Position numbers and translations under genes: made by a program
Source of the DNA: JANJTY01 sp038257155
Lineage (GTDB): Bacteria > Pseudomonadota > Gammaproteobacteria > Xanthomonadales > Xanthomonadaceae
Length of the DNA stretch: 64,000 bases
Assembly (NCBI GenBank): GCA_038257155.1
Contig: JBBSJP010000009.1
Span: forward strand, 62,001-126,000
Direction of reading: 5' to 3'
Notes under the pieces: model-generated
The model's input: the letters and a program-made list of their open reading frames with translations, nothing else
What the model was told of the DNA's origin: nothing
Databases searched by the model: none
Shown here: positions 34,653-43,193 of the stretch, piece by piece
Position numbering within the stretch: the stretch's first letter is position 1
How the letters are laid out: the number at the start of each line of letters is the position of its first letter

Positions 34653-35371
34653 TCCTGCCCGATCTGCTCACCGCCGCCGAAGACGCGCGCGCCCTGGCCG
34701 AGCTCAACCGTCACCTCGAATCGCGCAGTGCCGAGGCGCGCGTGGCCTGGGCCCTGGAGCACCTGCCCAGCCGCCATGCCCTGTCGTCAAGCTTCGGGGC
34801 GCAGGCTGCGGTGTCGCTGCATCTGCTCACCGCGCACAAGCCCGATATTCCGGTGATCCTGATCGACACGGGCTATCTGTTTCCCGAGACCTATCAGTTC
34901 GTTGATGACTTGTCCGCGCGCCTGTCCTTGAACCTAAAGGTCTATCGGCCGGAACGCAGCGTGGCCTGGCTGCGTGCACGCTACGGTGAGCTCTGGGAGC
35001 AGGGCATCGGCGGTATCGAGCAGTACAACCGCCTGCACAAGGTCGAACCGATGCAGCGCGCGCTGCGCGAGCAGGGTGTGCGGACCTGGATCGCCGGACT
35101 GCGTCGCGACCAGTCCGACTCCCGCGCCGATGCGCCGGTGCTGAGCCTGCAGCAGGGCCGCTGGAAACTGCATCCGATCGTCGACTGGAGCGATCGCGAT
35201 GTCGGTCGCTACCTGGCGCGGCACGGGCTTCCGTATCACCCCTTGTGGCAGCAGGGCTATGTCTCGATCGGTGACGCGCACAGTACGCGGCGCTTCGCCG
35301 ATGGCATGCGGGTGCAGGACACGCGCTTCAGTGGGTTGAAGCGGGAGTGTGGGTTGCATGTGGAGGCTTGA
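34649..35371 (+). CDS. cysH: phosphoadenylyl-sulfate (PAPS) reductase
   Basis: A 240-residue protein of the PAPS reductase family: SSSFGAQAAVSLHLL near residue 50 is the nucleotide-binding loop, and the C-terminal catalytic motif KRECGLH carries Cys234. The extra cysteine pairs that mark iron-sulfur APS reductases are absent, so PAPS is the likely substrate with thioredoxin as reductant. It overlaps cysI by four bases and ends the cysJIH set. The sulfate activation genes (cysDN/cysC) are not in the window. Confidence 0.95.
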   Translation: MILPDLLTAAEDARALAELNRHLESRSAEARVAWALEHLPSRHALSSSFGAQAAVSLHLLTAHKPDIPVILIDTGYLFPETYQFVDDLSARLSLNLKVYRPERSVAWLRARYGELWEQGIGGIEQYNRLHKVEPMQRALREQGVRTWIAGLRRDQSDSRADAPVLSLQQGRWKLHPIVDWSDRDVGRYLARHGLPYHPLWQQGYVSIGDAHSTRRFADGMRVQDTRFSGLKRECGLHVEA

Positions 35372-35490
35372 GGTGAGGTTTTTGTATTGAAAGGTTTGTC
35401 TTGCAGGTTGGGGTCTCGAGTTGCAGCTCAGAGGTCCTGGTTTGCTCCTGCGATGTGATGCACTTGCGGATTGCTGCTGCTGCTGTTGGG

Positions 35491-36264
<774 letters not shown>

Positions 36265-36310
36265 TCCAAAACGCAGGAAGACGGATCTTTGTACAACAAA
36301 CCACCTCATC

Positions 36311-37927
36311 TCAATGCAGCTCCGCCGCATCCTGCAAGCCATCGTCCGCCGACGAGGCTTCCTTGCCATCCCACGTGCCGAACGTGTCGTAGGAGGCACG
36401 CCTCCAGGCCGGTGTTACCAGGCTCACTCCCACCGACGGTGCTTCAATCGTCATCGAAGGGTGATAGCGCTGCATTCGCCACAGCACTACCGCCTGCTGT
36501 GATTCAACTGTTTCGACCCGGCCTTCGCCGGGGCCGAGGGAATAGTCCTGCAACTGGAACTCGTCGTCCTTCAGCAGTCCCTGTGCGCGGCCCTGATCGA
36601 TGCGCAGGCGCAGGAAGGCAAAGCCGTCCGCATCCCATTCGATGCGGTCGGCATCCACCACTTCGATGACGCTTGCCTGCACGGCGATGCTGTTGTCGAA
36701 GCCGCAGGTCTCGCTCTGCACGCGCGGCGAGCGTGTGCTGAAGCGTATGCCGCGGGTGGGAATCTCCACCTCGTCCCAGGGCGAGAATCGCTCGATGTTC
36801 ACGGTCGCGATGGCGCTGTCCTGGTCCACGTCCGACAGGGTCGCGCTCCAGCGTTCGTCCGGTGCGATGCCATATATCGTCATGCCGGAACGGGCGCCGG
36901 CTTTGCTGCCGAAGTCGACGGCAAGGCGAATCTTGGCCTCGTGCGCTTTCCAGTCAAGCTCGGCGAGGTCGTCCGGCCACTCCAGCACCGTGACCAGGCG
37001 CGGTGCGTCGAGCAGCAGGCTGGTGATGGCGCTCGGCAGGTTCGAGGGCAGCGGCGTGGGATAGGTGATTGAACGCCAGCCGTGCTCGATCTGCTCGTCC
37101 GCTTCCACTGAGTCGTTCCAGTAGTCGGCGGAAAAGCGGAGGCGACCATACTGGTTCCAGGAATCAGCCATCGAGGTGACGGAAGACTCGCTGACGAGCA
37201 GCCAACCGTCGCCATAAGGCAAAGGCAGCAGGCGCAGCGTGACGCCGCCCGGAGACCTCGTCGCCTCGTCTACGCCGAACTCCCCGACCGTCTCTTCGGG
37301 CGTGGCATCCATCATGGCCATCCCTTCCCGGATCTGCTCGATCAGCAGGCTTCGGGCATCGGCGTCCATTGCTTCAAGCTCCGCCATCCTTTCTGCGGGG
37401 AATGATTCCGGATCGTCTTCGGTAAGCCGAGCGATCGCGTCCTCCGAGTCCGACTCCAGGGCCTCGACGAAACGCTTCATGCGCGGCAGGTACTCGTCGA
37501 GCCAGGCCTTTCTTTCCGCCTGTTCTGCCAGACGCTCCTCGCGCAGCTGATCTCGCCACTGCGCCACACCCTCGGGAGGCATTGCCGGACGCCACAACTG
37601 GACCAGCAGCCACTCTCCGGCGGGCACCTGTTTGCCGAGCCAGGCGCTGTCGGGTTCGCCATTACTCCCGGAGTAAATCAGCGCGGCGCTACCATCGGCC
37701 GCCAGCAGCAGTTGCTCCTGGCGATTGCTGTATCGACCGACGGGGCTATGTGGCACTCGGTCGGGCGTGGCCTTCTGCAGCGCCTGCAGTTCCACCCAGG
37801 CGCGTTGAGCGGCGTCAACATCCAGTGACGGATCGGCCGTCGGGCGCGGATCCTGGAAGGACATGGAGGCCAAAGTCTGGGTGCCCGGGACCCCAAGCAG
37901 AATGAGCAACAGAACAAGGCGACGCAT
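36311..37927 (-). CDS. hypothetical secreted protein of 538 residues
   Basis: It begins with a signal peptide (MRRLVLLLILLGVPGTQTLA) and has a good ribosome site (AAAGGGGAA, six bases before the ATG at 37927). The first third is charged and helical (EERLAEQAERKAWLDEYLPRMKRFVEALESDSEDAIARL). The rest looks beta-rich and acidic, with ends of strands such as GVTLRLLPLPYGDGWLLVSE. No family was recognised and no catalytic motif stands out. It lies 45 bases after cysB on the same strand, so it may be cotranscribed with that regulator. On its other side is the large near-palindrome. A periplasmic location is inferred from the signal peptide only. Confidence 0.7.
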   Translation of the reverse strand: MRRLVLLLILLGVPGTQTLASMSFQDPRPTADPSLDVDAAQRAWVELQALQKATPDRVPHSPVGRYSNRQEQLLLAADGSAALIYSGSNGEPDSAWLGKQVPAGEWLLVQLWRPAMPPEGVAQWRDQLREERLAEQAERKAWLDEYLPRMKRFVEALESDSEDAIARLTEDDPESFPAERMAELEAMDADARSLLIEQIREGMAMMDATPEETVGEFGVDEATRSPGGVTLRLLPLPYGDGWLLVSESSVTSMADSWNQYGRLRFSADYWNDSVEADEQIEHGWRSITYPTPLPSNLPSAITSLLLDAPRLVTVLEWPDDLAELDWKAHEAKIRLAVDFGSKAGARSGMTIYGIAPDERWSATLSDVDQDSAIATVNIERFSPWDEVEIPTRGIRFSTRSPRVQSETCGFDNSIAVQASVIEVVDADRIEWDADGFAFLRLRIDQGRAQGLLKDDEFQLQDYSLGPGEGRVETVESQQAVVLWRMQRYHPSMTIEAPSVGVSLVTPAWRRASYDTFGTWDGKEASSADDGLQDAAELH

Positions 37928-37972
37928 CCGGAATTCCCCTTTCCTGACACGGCAGACTGCCGTAGTTCGAAA

Positions 37973-38953
37973 CTACTGCATCGGGTGCGGGTTTGCCCAG
38001 CCTGGAGGCGTGGGCCAGTTTGGCTGCTGTACACCTTCCAGGGCGCGACGCAGGTCGATGCGGTCCAGTTGCGGCGCCAAGGCCAGCAACAGATCGAGAC
38101 TGTAGTCGCGTAGCACGCGCTCGCGCGGCAAAACGGCGTAGGCGGTGCATTCGGGAATGGCGGAAGGGGCGGGCAGGGCCACCAGGTCTTTGCTGTCCTC
38201 CGGCAGCAGGGCCATCTCGGCCAGGATGCCGACACCCAGGCCTGCGCGCACATAGGTCTTGATCAGGTCGGCGTCGCGCGCCGTGAGCGCCACATTGGGG
38301 CTGAGGCCCTCGCGTTCGAATGCCTGGCGCAGGGAGGACTCGGACCGGGTCGAGGACTCATAGCTCACCAGTTGTTCGCGCGCCAGCTCGGCCAGGCTCG
38401 GGCTGCGCTTGAGCAAAGCCAGGCGGTGCGTCGCCGGCACCAGAACCACGCGCTGCCAGCGAAACAGCGGTACGGCCAGACCGCCGCCGGGCGCAGCGCC
38501 GGCGCTGCTCACCAGGGCCAGGTCGGCTTCACCACGTTCAACCAGGCCAAGTGCCTCGCCTTCTCCCACTGGCTTCAAGTGCAGGCTGAGTTCCGGATAG
38601 TCCTGCTTGAGCCGCGCCAGCGCCACGGGCAGGACATAGCGCGCCTGAGTGTGGGTGGTGACCAGGGTGAGGCTGCCGCGGCTTTCTCGCCGCCGGTTGG
38701 CGGCAAAGGCGCGGATGTTGTCCGCCTCGGCCTGGATGCTGCGCGCGCGCTCGATGATCTGCCGGCCTTCCGGCGTGATCGCTTCCAGAGAACGACCCTT
38801 GCGCACGAACAGCAGGAAGCCCAGTTCGTCCTCCAGCTGCTTGAGCTGCTTTGACAGGCCCGGCTGGGTCGCGTGCACGCGTTCGGCGGCCTGGGTGATG
38901 TTCAGACCGGCGTCGGCGATGGCAATGAGATAACGGAGCTGGGTGAGGGTCAT
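37973..38953 (-). CDS. cysB: LysR-type regulator of cysteine biosynthesis, CysB
   Basis: A 326-residue LysR regulator with N-terminal helix-turn-helix (LNITQAAERVHATQPGLSKQLKQLEDELG) and the CysB/Cbl effector-domain signature LTLVTTHTQARYVLP. CysB activates sulfate assimilation when N-acetylserine is present. Its position between the cysJIH set and cysG-cysK supports this role over a generic LysR. The gene is divergent from cysG, and the 309-base spacer must hold both promoters. No clear CysB site could be singled out by eye. Confidence 0.92.
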   Translation of the reverse strand: MTLTQLRYLIAIADAGLNITQAAERVHATQPGLSKQLKQLEDELGFLLFVRKGRSLEAITPEGRQIIERARSIQAEADNIRAFAANRRRESRGSLTLVTTHTQARYVLPVALARLKQDYPELSLHLKPVGEGEALGLVERGEADLALVSSAGAAPGGGLAVPLFRWQRVVLVPATHRLALLKRSPSLAELAREQLVSYESSTRSESSLRQAFEREGLSPNVALTARDADLIKTYVRAGLGVGILAEMALLPEDSKDLVALPAPSAIPECTAYAVLPRERVLRDYSLDLLLALAPQLDRIDLRRALEGVQQPNWPTPPGWANPHPMQ

Positions 38954-38989
38954 GTGGGGCGGGGAGCTGGGTGCGCAGAAGTTTGGGTC

Positions 38990-39056
38990 AGGGGTAAGTG
39001 CGTCAGTGAGTTAGTCAGTCAGTGAGTGAGTCAGTGGGCTAGTCGAAAGTCAGGGG
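38990..39056. repeat. degenerate GTCAGTGAGT-type short repeat between cysB and cysG
   Basis: GTCAGTGAGT, AGTCAGTCAGTGAGTGAGTC and AGTCAGTGGG run together here with 4- and 12-base periodicity. The array shares the GTCAGT core with the 14-bp array at 28.9 kb. The remainder of the cysB-cysG spacer (39057-39262) is comparatively AT-rich and probably contains the promoters. Confidence 0.55.
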
Positions 39057-39262
39057 ATGGGGCTTGGCCTCGGTGGGCTCCATGGCTTATGCGTTGTGGT
39101 ACTTTTTGGTCTGGCTGATTATGCCCTCAGTGTATGCCTCCAGACGGAATTGTTGTGCAGTGCGTCATGCCTATTGGTTATGAGTAGAGCCTTGTAAGCC
39201 ATTTCCGGCCGGCGTGGTCTCGGCGTAGCGTCGGTGACCTGTTATCTCGCCGGTTGTCTCGT

Positions 39263-40777
39263 ATGTCGCTCTATCCGATCTTTGCCGACCTTTCTGAACG
39301 CCCCGTGCTGGTTGTCGGTGCCGGTGCGGTGGCGGCGCGCAAGATTGAGGCCCTGCTGGCGGCGGGCGCCGATGTGGGGGTCGTGGCGGCCGAGCTTGGT
39401 GAGCGTGTTTCGCAATGGGTGTCTGAGCGGCGTGTTCGCCTGATCGGGCGGGTCTTCAATCCGGCGCAGTTGCGCGAGGTGTGGTTGGCGATCGCGGCAA
39501 CTGATGACGAGGTACTGAACGCTGAAGTGTCGCGCGCAGCCACGACGCGACGCGTCCTGGTCAACGTGGTGGATCGCAGCGAGCTGTGCAGCTTCCAGGT
39601 GCCGGCGGTGATCGATCGCAGCCCGCTGCAGATTGCGATATCAAGCGGCGGTACGGCGCCGGTGCTGGCGCGTCAGCTGCGCGCGCGCATCGAGGCCTTG
39701 CTGGACGATTCGCTGGGTGCTCTGGCAATGCTGCTGGGAAAATGGCGTAGGCCGATCCGCGCCAAGCTGAGCGACTTGTCGGCGAGGCGGCGATTTCTTG
39801 AGCAAGTCGAGAACAGTGAGGTAGGAGAACTGCTGCGCCGAGGTCGCGGCGAAGCAGCGGAGGCTGCGCTGGCGCGTGCCTTGAACGCGGCCGATGCGGC
39901 GCCGCGCGGCTTCGTTTCCCTGGTAGGTGCTGGCCCCGGTGATCCCGGCCTGCTCACTTTGAAGGCGCAGCGGCGCCTGCAGGAGGCCGACGTGATCCTG
40001 CATGATCGCCTGGTACCGGCCGAAGTGCTGGCGCTGGCGCGGCGCGATGCCGAGCGCATCGAGACCGGCAAGCAAGCCGGTTGCCATCACACCACGCAGG
40101 AGCAGATTCATGCACTGATGGTCGAGCATGCCCGCGCTGGACGCCGCGTGGTGCGGCTCAAGGGTGGCGATCCCTTCGTCTTCGGGCGCGGTGGCGAAGA
40201 ACTCGAATTCCTGCGCGCCCATGCGATCGACTACGAGGTGGTACCCGGTATCACCGCCGCCCTGGCCTGTGCGGCGTACGCCGGCATACCACTCACCCAT
40301 CGCGACCATGCCCAGTCGGTGCGCTTTGTCACCGCGCATTGCCGCGACTCGCTCGACGGCCTCGACTGGCGCGCCCTGGCGCAGGAGAAGCAGACCCTGG
40401 CGGTCTACATGGGCGTGGCCGGACTGGAGCGCTTTCGCGCCCTGCTGATCGCGCATGGGCGCTCGCCCGATACGCCATTCGCACTGATCGAAAATGGCTC
40501 TCGCGCCCAGCAACGCGTTGTACTCGGACGACTGCACGACCTGCCGGAGCGCGCGGCGGAAGCTAACGTCCGCTCCCCGGCCCTGCTGATCCTCGGCGAA
40601 GTTGCTGCGCTCGGCGCCAGCCTGAACTGGTTTGGTGAGGCGCCGTTGGTCTCTTCAACGTACATATCGGAGGGTGCGGCCCGTGTTCCAACCCCCGGTG
40701 ATCAGACTGTTTCTGCTAACCGTTTTCACACTAGTCCCTCGTTGCTCGTTCAAGGCGAAGGTCCCCAATGTAGGTGA
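39263..40777 (+). CDS. cysG: sirohaem synthase (uroporphyrin-III C-methyltransferase / precorrin-2 dehydrogenase / ferrochelatase)
   Basis: A 504-residue trifunctional enzyme. Residues about 1-205 form the NAD-dependent precorrin-2 dehydrogenase/ferrochelatase (VLVVGAGAVAARKIEALL). From about 215 the SAM-dependent methyltransferase follows (VSLVGAGPGDPGLLTLKA; RLKGGDPFVFGRGGEE; VPGITAALACAAYAGIPLTHR). It makes the sirohaem used by CysI. The start is the ATG at 39263. The normal family end lies near ASLNWFGE; about 47 further residues of low similarity to anything follow before the TGA. They may come from loss of the original stop. Confidence 0.94.
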   Translation: MSLYPIFADLSERPVLVVGAGAVAARKIEALLAAGADVGVVAAELGERVSQWVSERRVRLIGRVFNPAQLREVWLAIAATDDEVLNAEVSRAATTRRVLVNVVDRSELCSFQVPAVIDRSPLQIAISSGGTAPVLARQLRARIEALLDDSLGALAMLLGKWRRPIRAKLSDLSARRRFLEQVENSEVGELLRRGRGEAAEAALARALNAADAAPRGFVSLVGAGPGDPGLLTLKAQRRLQEADVILHDRLVPAEVLALARRDAERIETGKQAGCHHTTQEQIHALMVEHARAGRRVVRLKGGDPFVFGRGGEELEFLRAHAIDYEVVPGITAALACAAYAGIPLTHRDHAQSVRFVTAHCRDSLDGLDWRALAQEKQTLAVYMGVAGLERFRALLIAHGRSPDTPFALIENGSRAQQRVVLGRLHDLPERAAEANVRSPALLILGEVAALGASLNWFGEAPLVSSTYISEGAARVPTPGDQTVSANRFHTSPSLLVQGEGPQCR

Positions 40778-40898
40778 ACCTTCCAAATCCGTTCGTGGTG
40801 AGGCGCCGAGGTCTGTCCTGCCTGCGGCCGGCGTCGACGCCTCCTCATCCTTGAAGCCATATCCAACTTCGTGGATTTCTGAAATGGACTTGCACCTC

Positions 40899-41018
40899 GA
40901 TGTCGGCTCCACCGCTGCGCGGCTTGAGCCGACCTACGACAGCTCATTCGTAGGTCGGATCAAGCGCCGCCGAATCACCAGGCCGAGCGTTCAACCTTGG
41001 CGGCGCGGATCCGACGCA
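40899..41018 (-). repeat. 120-bp dispersed hairpin element, copy 1
   Basis: The reverse complement of this stretch matches 63841-63960 along its length at roughly four bases in five. It contains a hairpin made from CGTAGGTCGG and CCGACCTACG blocks and ends with a GCGGATCCGAC-type motif. It fills most of the 353-base gap between cysG and cysK. The remaining bases 40778-40898 and 41019-41130 show nothing distinct. Confidence 0.8.
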
Positions 41019-41130
41019 CGGCTAACCACGAACGGGTCGTTGAATCGGCGTACCTTTAGCGTATTGGTCGCCACCAGTCGCACATAGTTTCTCGCCGCAT
41101 CCTTCAGCCCCAGACTTCCCGGAGAACCCC

Positions 41131-42090
41131 ATGCTCTACGACTCCATCCTCGACACCATTGGCAACACGCCCATCGTTCGACTGCACCGCCTCGCTCCCA
41201 AGCACGTGTCGCTATACGCCAAGGTGGAGGCATTCAATCCGGGCGGCTCGGTCAAGGATCGCCTCGCCATTGCGATCATCCTCGACGCCGAGCAGCGCGG
41301 CACGCTGAAGCCTGGCCAGACAGTGATCGAAGCCACTTCTGGCAACACCGGAATTGCCTTGGCAATGGTCTGCGCGGCGCGCGGTTACCCGTTCGTGGCG
41401 GTGATGAGCGAAACCTTCTCGATCGAGCGGCGCAAGCTGATGCGCGCCTATGGCGCCAAGCTCATCCTGACGCCAGCCGCAGCGCGGGGCAGCGGCATGG
41501 TGGCGAAGGCCGAGGAACTGGCGGCCAGGCACGGCTGGTTTCTTGCGCGGCAGTTCGATAATCCAGCCAACCCGGCCTATCACCGCGCCACGACCGGTCC
41601 GGAAATCCTGCGCGATTTTGCCGGCAAGCGGCTGGATTTCTTCGTTACGGGCTGGGGCACAGGCGGCACGCTTACCGGTGCCGGCGAGGTGCTGAAACTG
41701 GCGCGGCCCGAGCTGAAGATCATCACCTGCGAGCCGGCCGTGGCCTCACTGCTCAAGGGCGCCGAGTGGAGCCCGCACAAGATCCAGGGCTGGACGCCGG
41801 ACTTCGTGCCGAAGGTGCTCAACCGCGCCGTGGCCGACGACATCCTTCCCATCGATGACATCACCGCGCGCGACACTGCGCGCCGGCTGGCCACCGAGGA
41901 AGGCATCTTTGTCGGCATCTCAGCTGGCGCCACTGCCGCTGCCGCCTTGCGTGTGGCCGAAACGGCGCCTGAAGGCAGCGTGATCCTGACCATGCTGCCC
42001 GACACCGGCGAACGCTATCTGTCGACCTTCCTGTTCGAAGGCGTAAACGAAGGTTCGGATGACGAATGGCTCGCGAGCCTCGGCGAGTGA
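41131..42090 (+). CDS. cysK: cysteine synthase A (O-acetylserine sulfhydrylase)
   Basis: A 319-residue PLP enzyme. Lys42 in NPGGSVKDR is the Schiff-base lysine, ATSGNTGIALA is the substrate loop, and GTGGTLTGAGEVLK binds the phosphate. The tail (TMLPDTGERYLSTFLFE) is of the CysK type rather than CysM. It forms cysteine from O-acetylserine and sulfide, closing the pathway encoded upstream. It is followed 11 bases later by a 31-bp hairpin and converges with the thioredoxin-domain gene. Confidence 0.95.
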   Translation: MLYDSILDTIGNTPIVRLHRLAPKHVSLYAKVEAFNPGGSVKDRLAIAIILDAEQRGTLKPGQTVIEATSGNTGIALAMVCAARGYPFVAVMSETFSIERRKLMRAYGAKLILTPAAARGSGMVAKAEELAARHGWFLARQFDNPANPAYHRATTGPEILRDFAGKRLDFFVTGWGTGGTLTGAGEVLKLARPELKIITCEPAVASLLKGAEWSPHKIQGWTPDFVPKVLNRAVADDILPIDDITARDTARRLATEEGIFVGISAGATAAAALRVAETAPEGSVILTMLPDTGERYLSTFLFEGVNEGSDDEWLASLGE

Positions 42091-42101
42091 TGGCGTAGCG
42101 C

Positions 42102-42170
42102 CCCTGTAGGAGCTGACCCTGTCGGCGACCGGAAGCCTACCGGTCGCCGACAGGGTCGGCTCCTGCAGGG
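42102..42170. terminator. 31-bp hairpin between convergent genes cysK and cnoX
   Basis: Bases 42102-42132 and 42140-42170 form a 31-bp stem with two mismatches and a 7-base loop. The stem begins with the CTGTAGGAGC motif seen in REP-type elements. It sits exactly between two convergent stops, so it probably ends both transcripts, but no U-tract follows on either strand. Confidence 0.65.
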
Positions 42171-42179
42171 AGATATCGC

Positions 42180-43043
42180 TTAGAACAGCAGCGAAGACAT
42201 CTTGCGGCGGTAGGTGCCAACCAGATCCTGGTCATCGATCAGGCGGAATGCTTCGATAAGCGACTTGCGGCCGAGGTCCTCGCCGTACTTTCGGTCGCGT
42301 TTGAGCATTTCCAGGAACTGGTCAAGCCCGGATGCGGCGTCACCATCGAGCAGCTTGAAAATGCCCAGCAGAAAGCGCGCTTCCAGATCGTCGGCATTTG
42401 TCTCGATGCGCTGTTCGAGCTGGACCGGGGCCGGCGCGCCGGCAAGCTTGTGTGAGAACTCCAGACCAGCACGAACACGCTTTGCCCGATCATCTTCGGC
42501 CAGTGCATCCGGCAGGCTGCCGAGCAGGTTCTCCGCCTGCCCAGCTTCGCCAACGCGCAGCAGGGCCACGGCAAGATCCAGCCGCAGCGCGTCATTCTGT
42601 GCGTCGGCAGCAACCGCGGCCTGCAGCCGTGCAACTTCTTCTTGTGGACTCAGCGGCAGGGCCGCTTCGGCCTCGACAAGCGCGGCGGCTTCGGCAGGCA
42701 ACACGCCATGCTGCGCCAGAAATTTGCGCAACTCCGATTCCGGCAGTGCGCCGGGGAAGCCGTCTACTGGCTGACCGCCCTTGATCAGGATCACGGTGGG
42801 CACCGAGCGGATCTGGAAATACGCGGCGAGTTGCTGCTCGGCATCGACATCGACCTTGGCCAGTTCGAAGGCGCCGTTGTAGTCCGCAGCGAGCTTTTCC
42901 AGAATCGGGCCGAGCTGCTTGCAGGGCCCGCACCAGGTCGCCCAGAAATCCACCAGAACCGGTGTCTGCAGCGATTTCTGCAGGACTTCGGTCTCGAACT
43001 GGGCCAGGGTGGCGTCGAAAACGTGGGGCGTGGGCTGCGTCAT
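42180..43043 (-). CDS. cnoX: CnoX-type co-chaperone: thioredoxin domain plus TPR tail
   Basis: From the ATG at 43043 the protein has 287 residues. An N-terminal thioredoxin fold has WATWCGPC with the cysteine pair at residues 38 and 41. A TPR-like helical tail follows (EVARLQAAVAADAQNDALRLDLAVALLRVGEAGQAENLL). CnoX (YbbN) holds unfolding proteins and hands them to GroEL/DnaK. The E. coli protein lacks the CxxC pair, while members such as the Caulobacter one keep it; here it is intact, so redox activity is expected. An upstream in-frame start would add 29 residues without similarity. Confidence 0.88.
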   Translation of the reverse strand: MTQPTPHVFDATLAQFETEVLQKSLQTPVLVDFWATWCGPCKQLGPILEKLAADYNGAFELAKVDVDAEQQLAAYFQIRSVPTVILIKGGQPVDGFPGALPESELRKFLAQHGVLPAEAAALVEAEAALPLSPQEEVARLQAAVAADAQNDALRLDLAVALLRVGEAGQAENLLGSLPDALAEDDRAKRVRAGLEFSHKLAGAPAPVQLEQRIETNADDLEARFLLGIFKLLDGDAASGLDQFLEMLKRDRKYGEDLGRKSLIEAFRLIDDQDLVGTYRRKMSSLLF

Positions 43044-43193
43044 GGGGCTCTTCGTAAATGGCTCAACAATCTGAAATGGTAGCCGAGCGTCAAACTTCAA
43101 GACCCGCCGCTTGCGTAATGCATCTGGCACCAGAGCACTGCTGCACCAGCGAACTGGCGCTTTGCCTGATGAGCACCGCCCAGGTATGGGATT

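Noticed and set aside
40632..41087. 151-codon frame after cysG
   Set aside because: Most of it is the dispersed 120-bp element; the matching frame over the other copy at 63.8 kb shows that the resemblance is due to the repeat, not to a gene.
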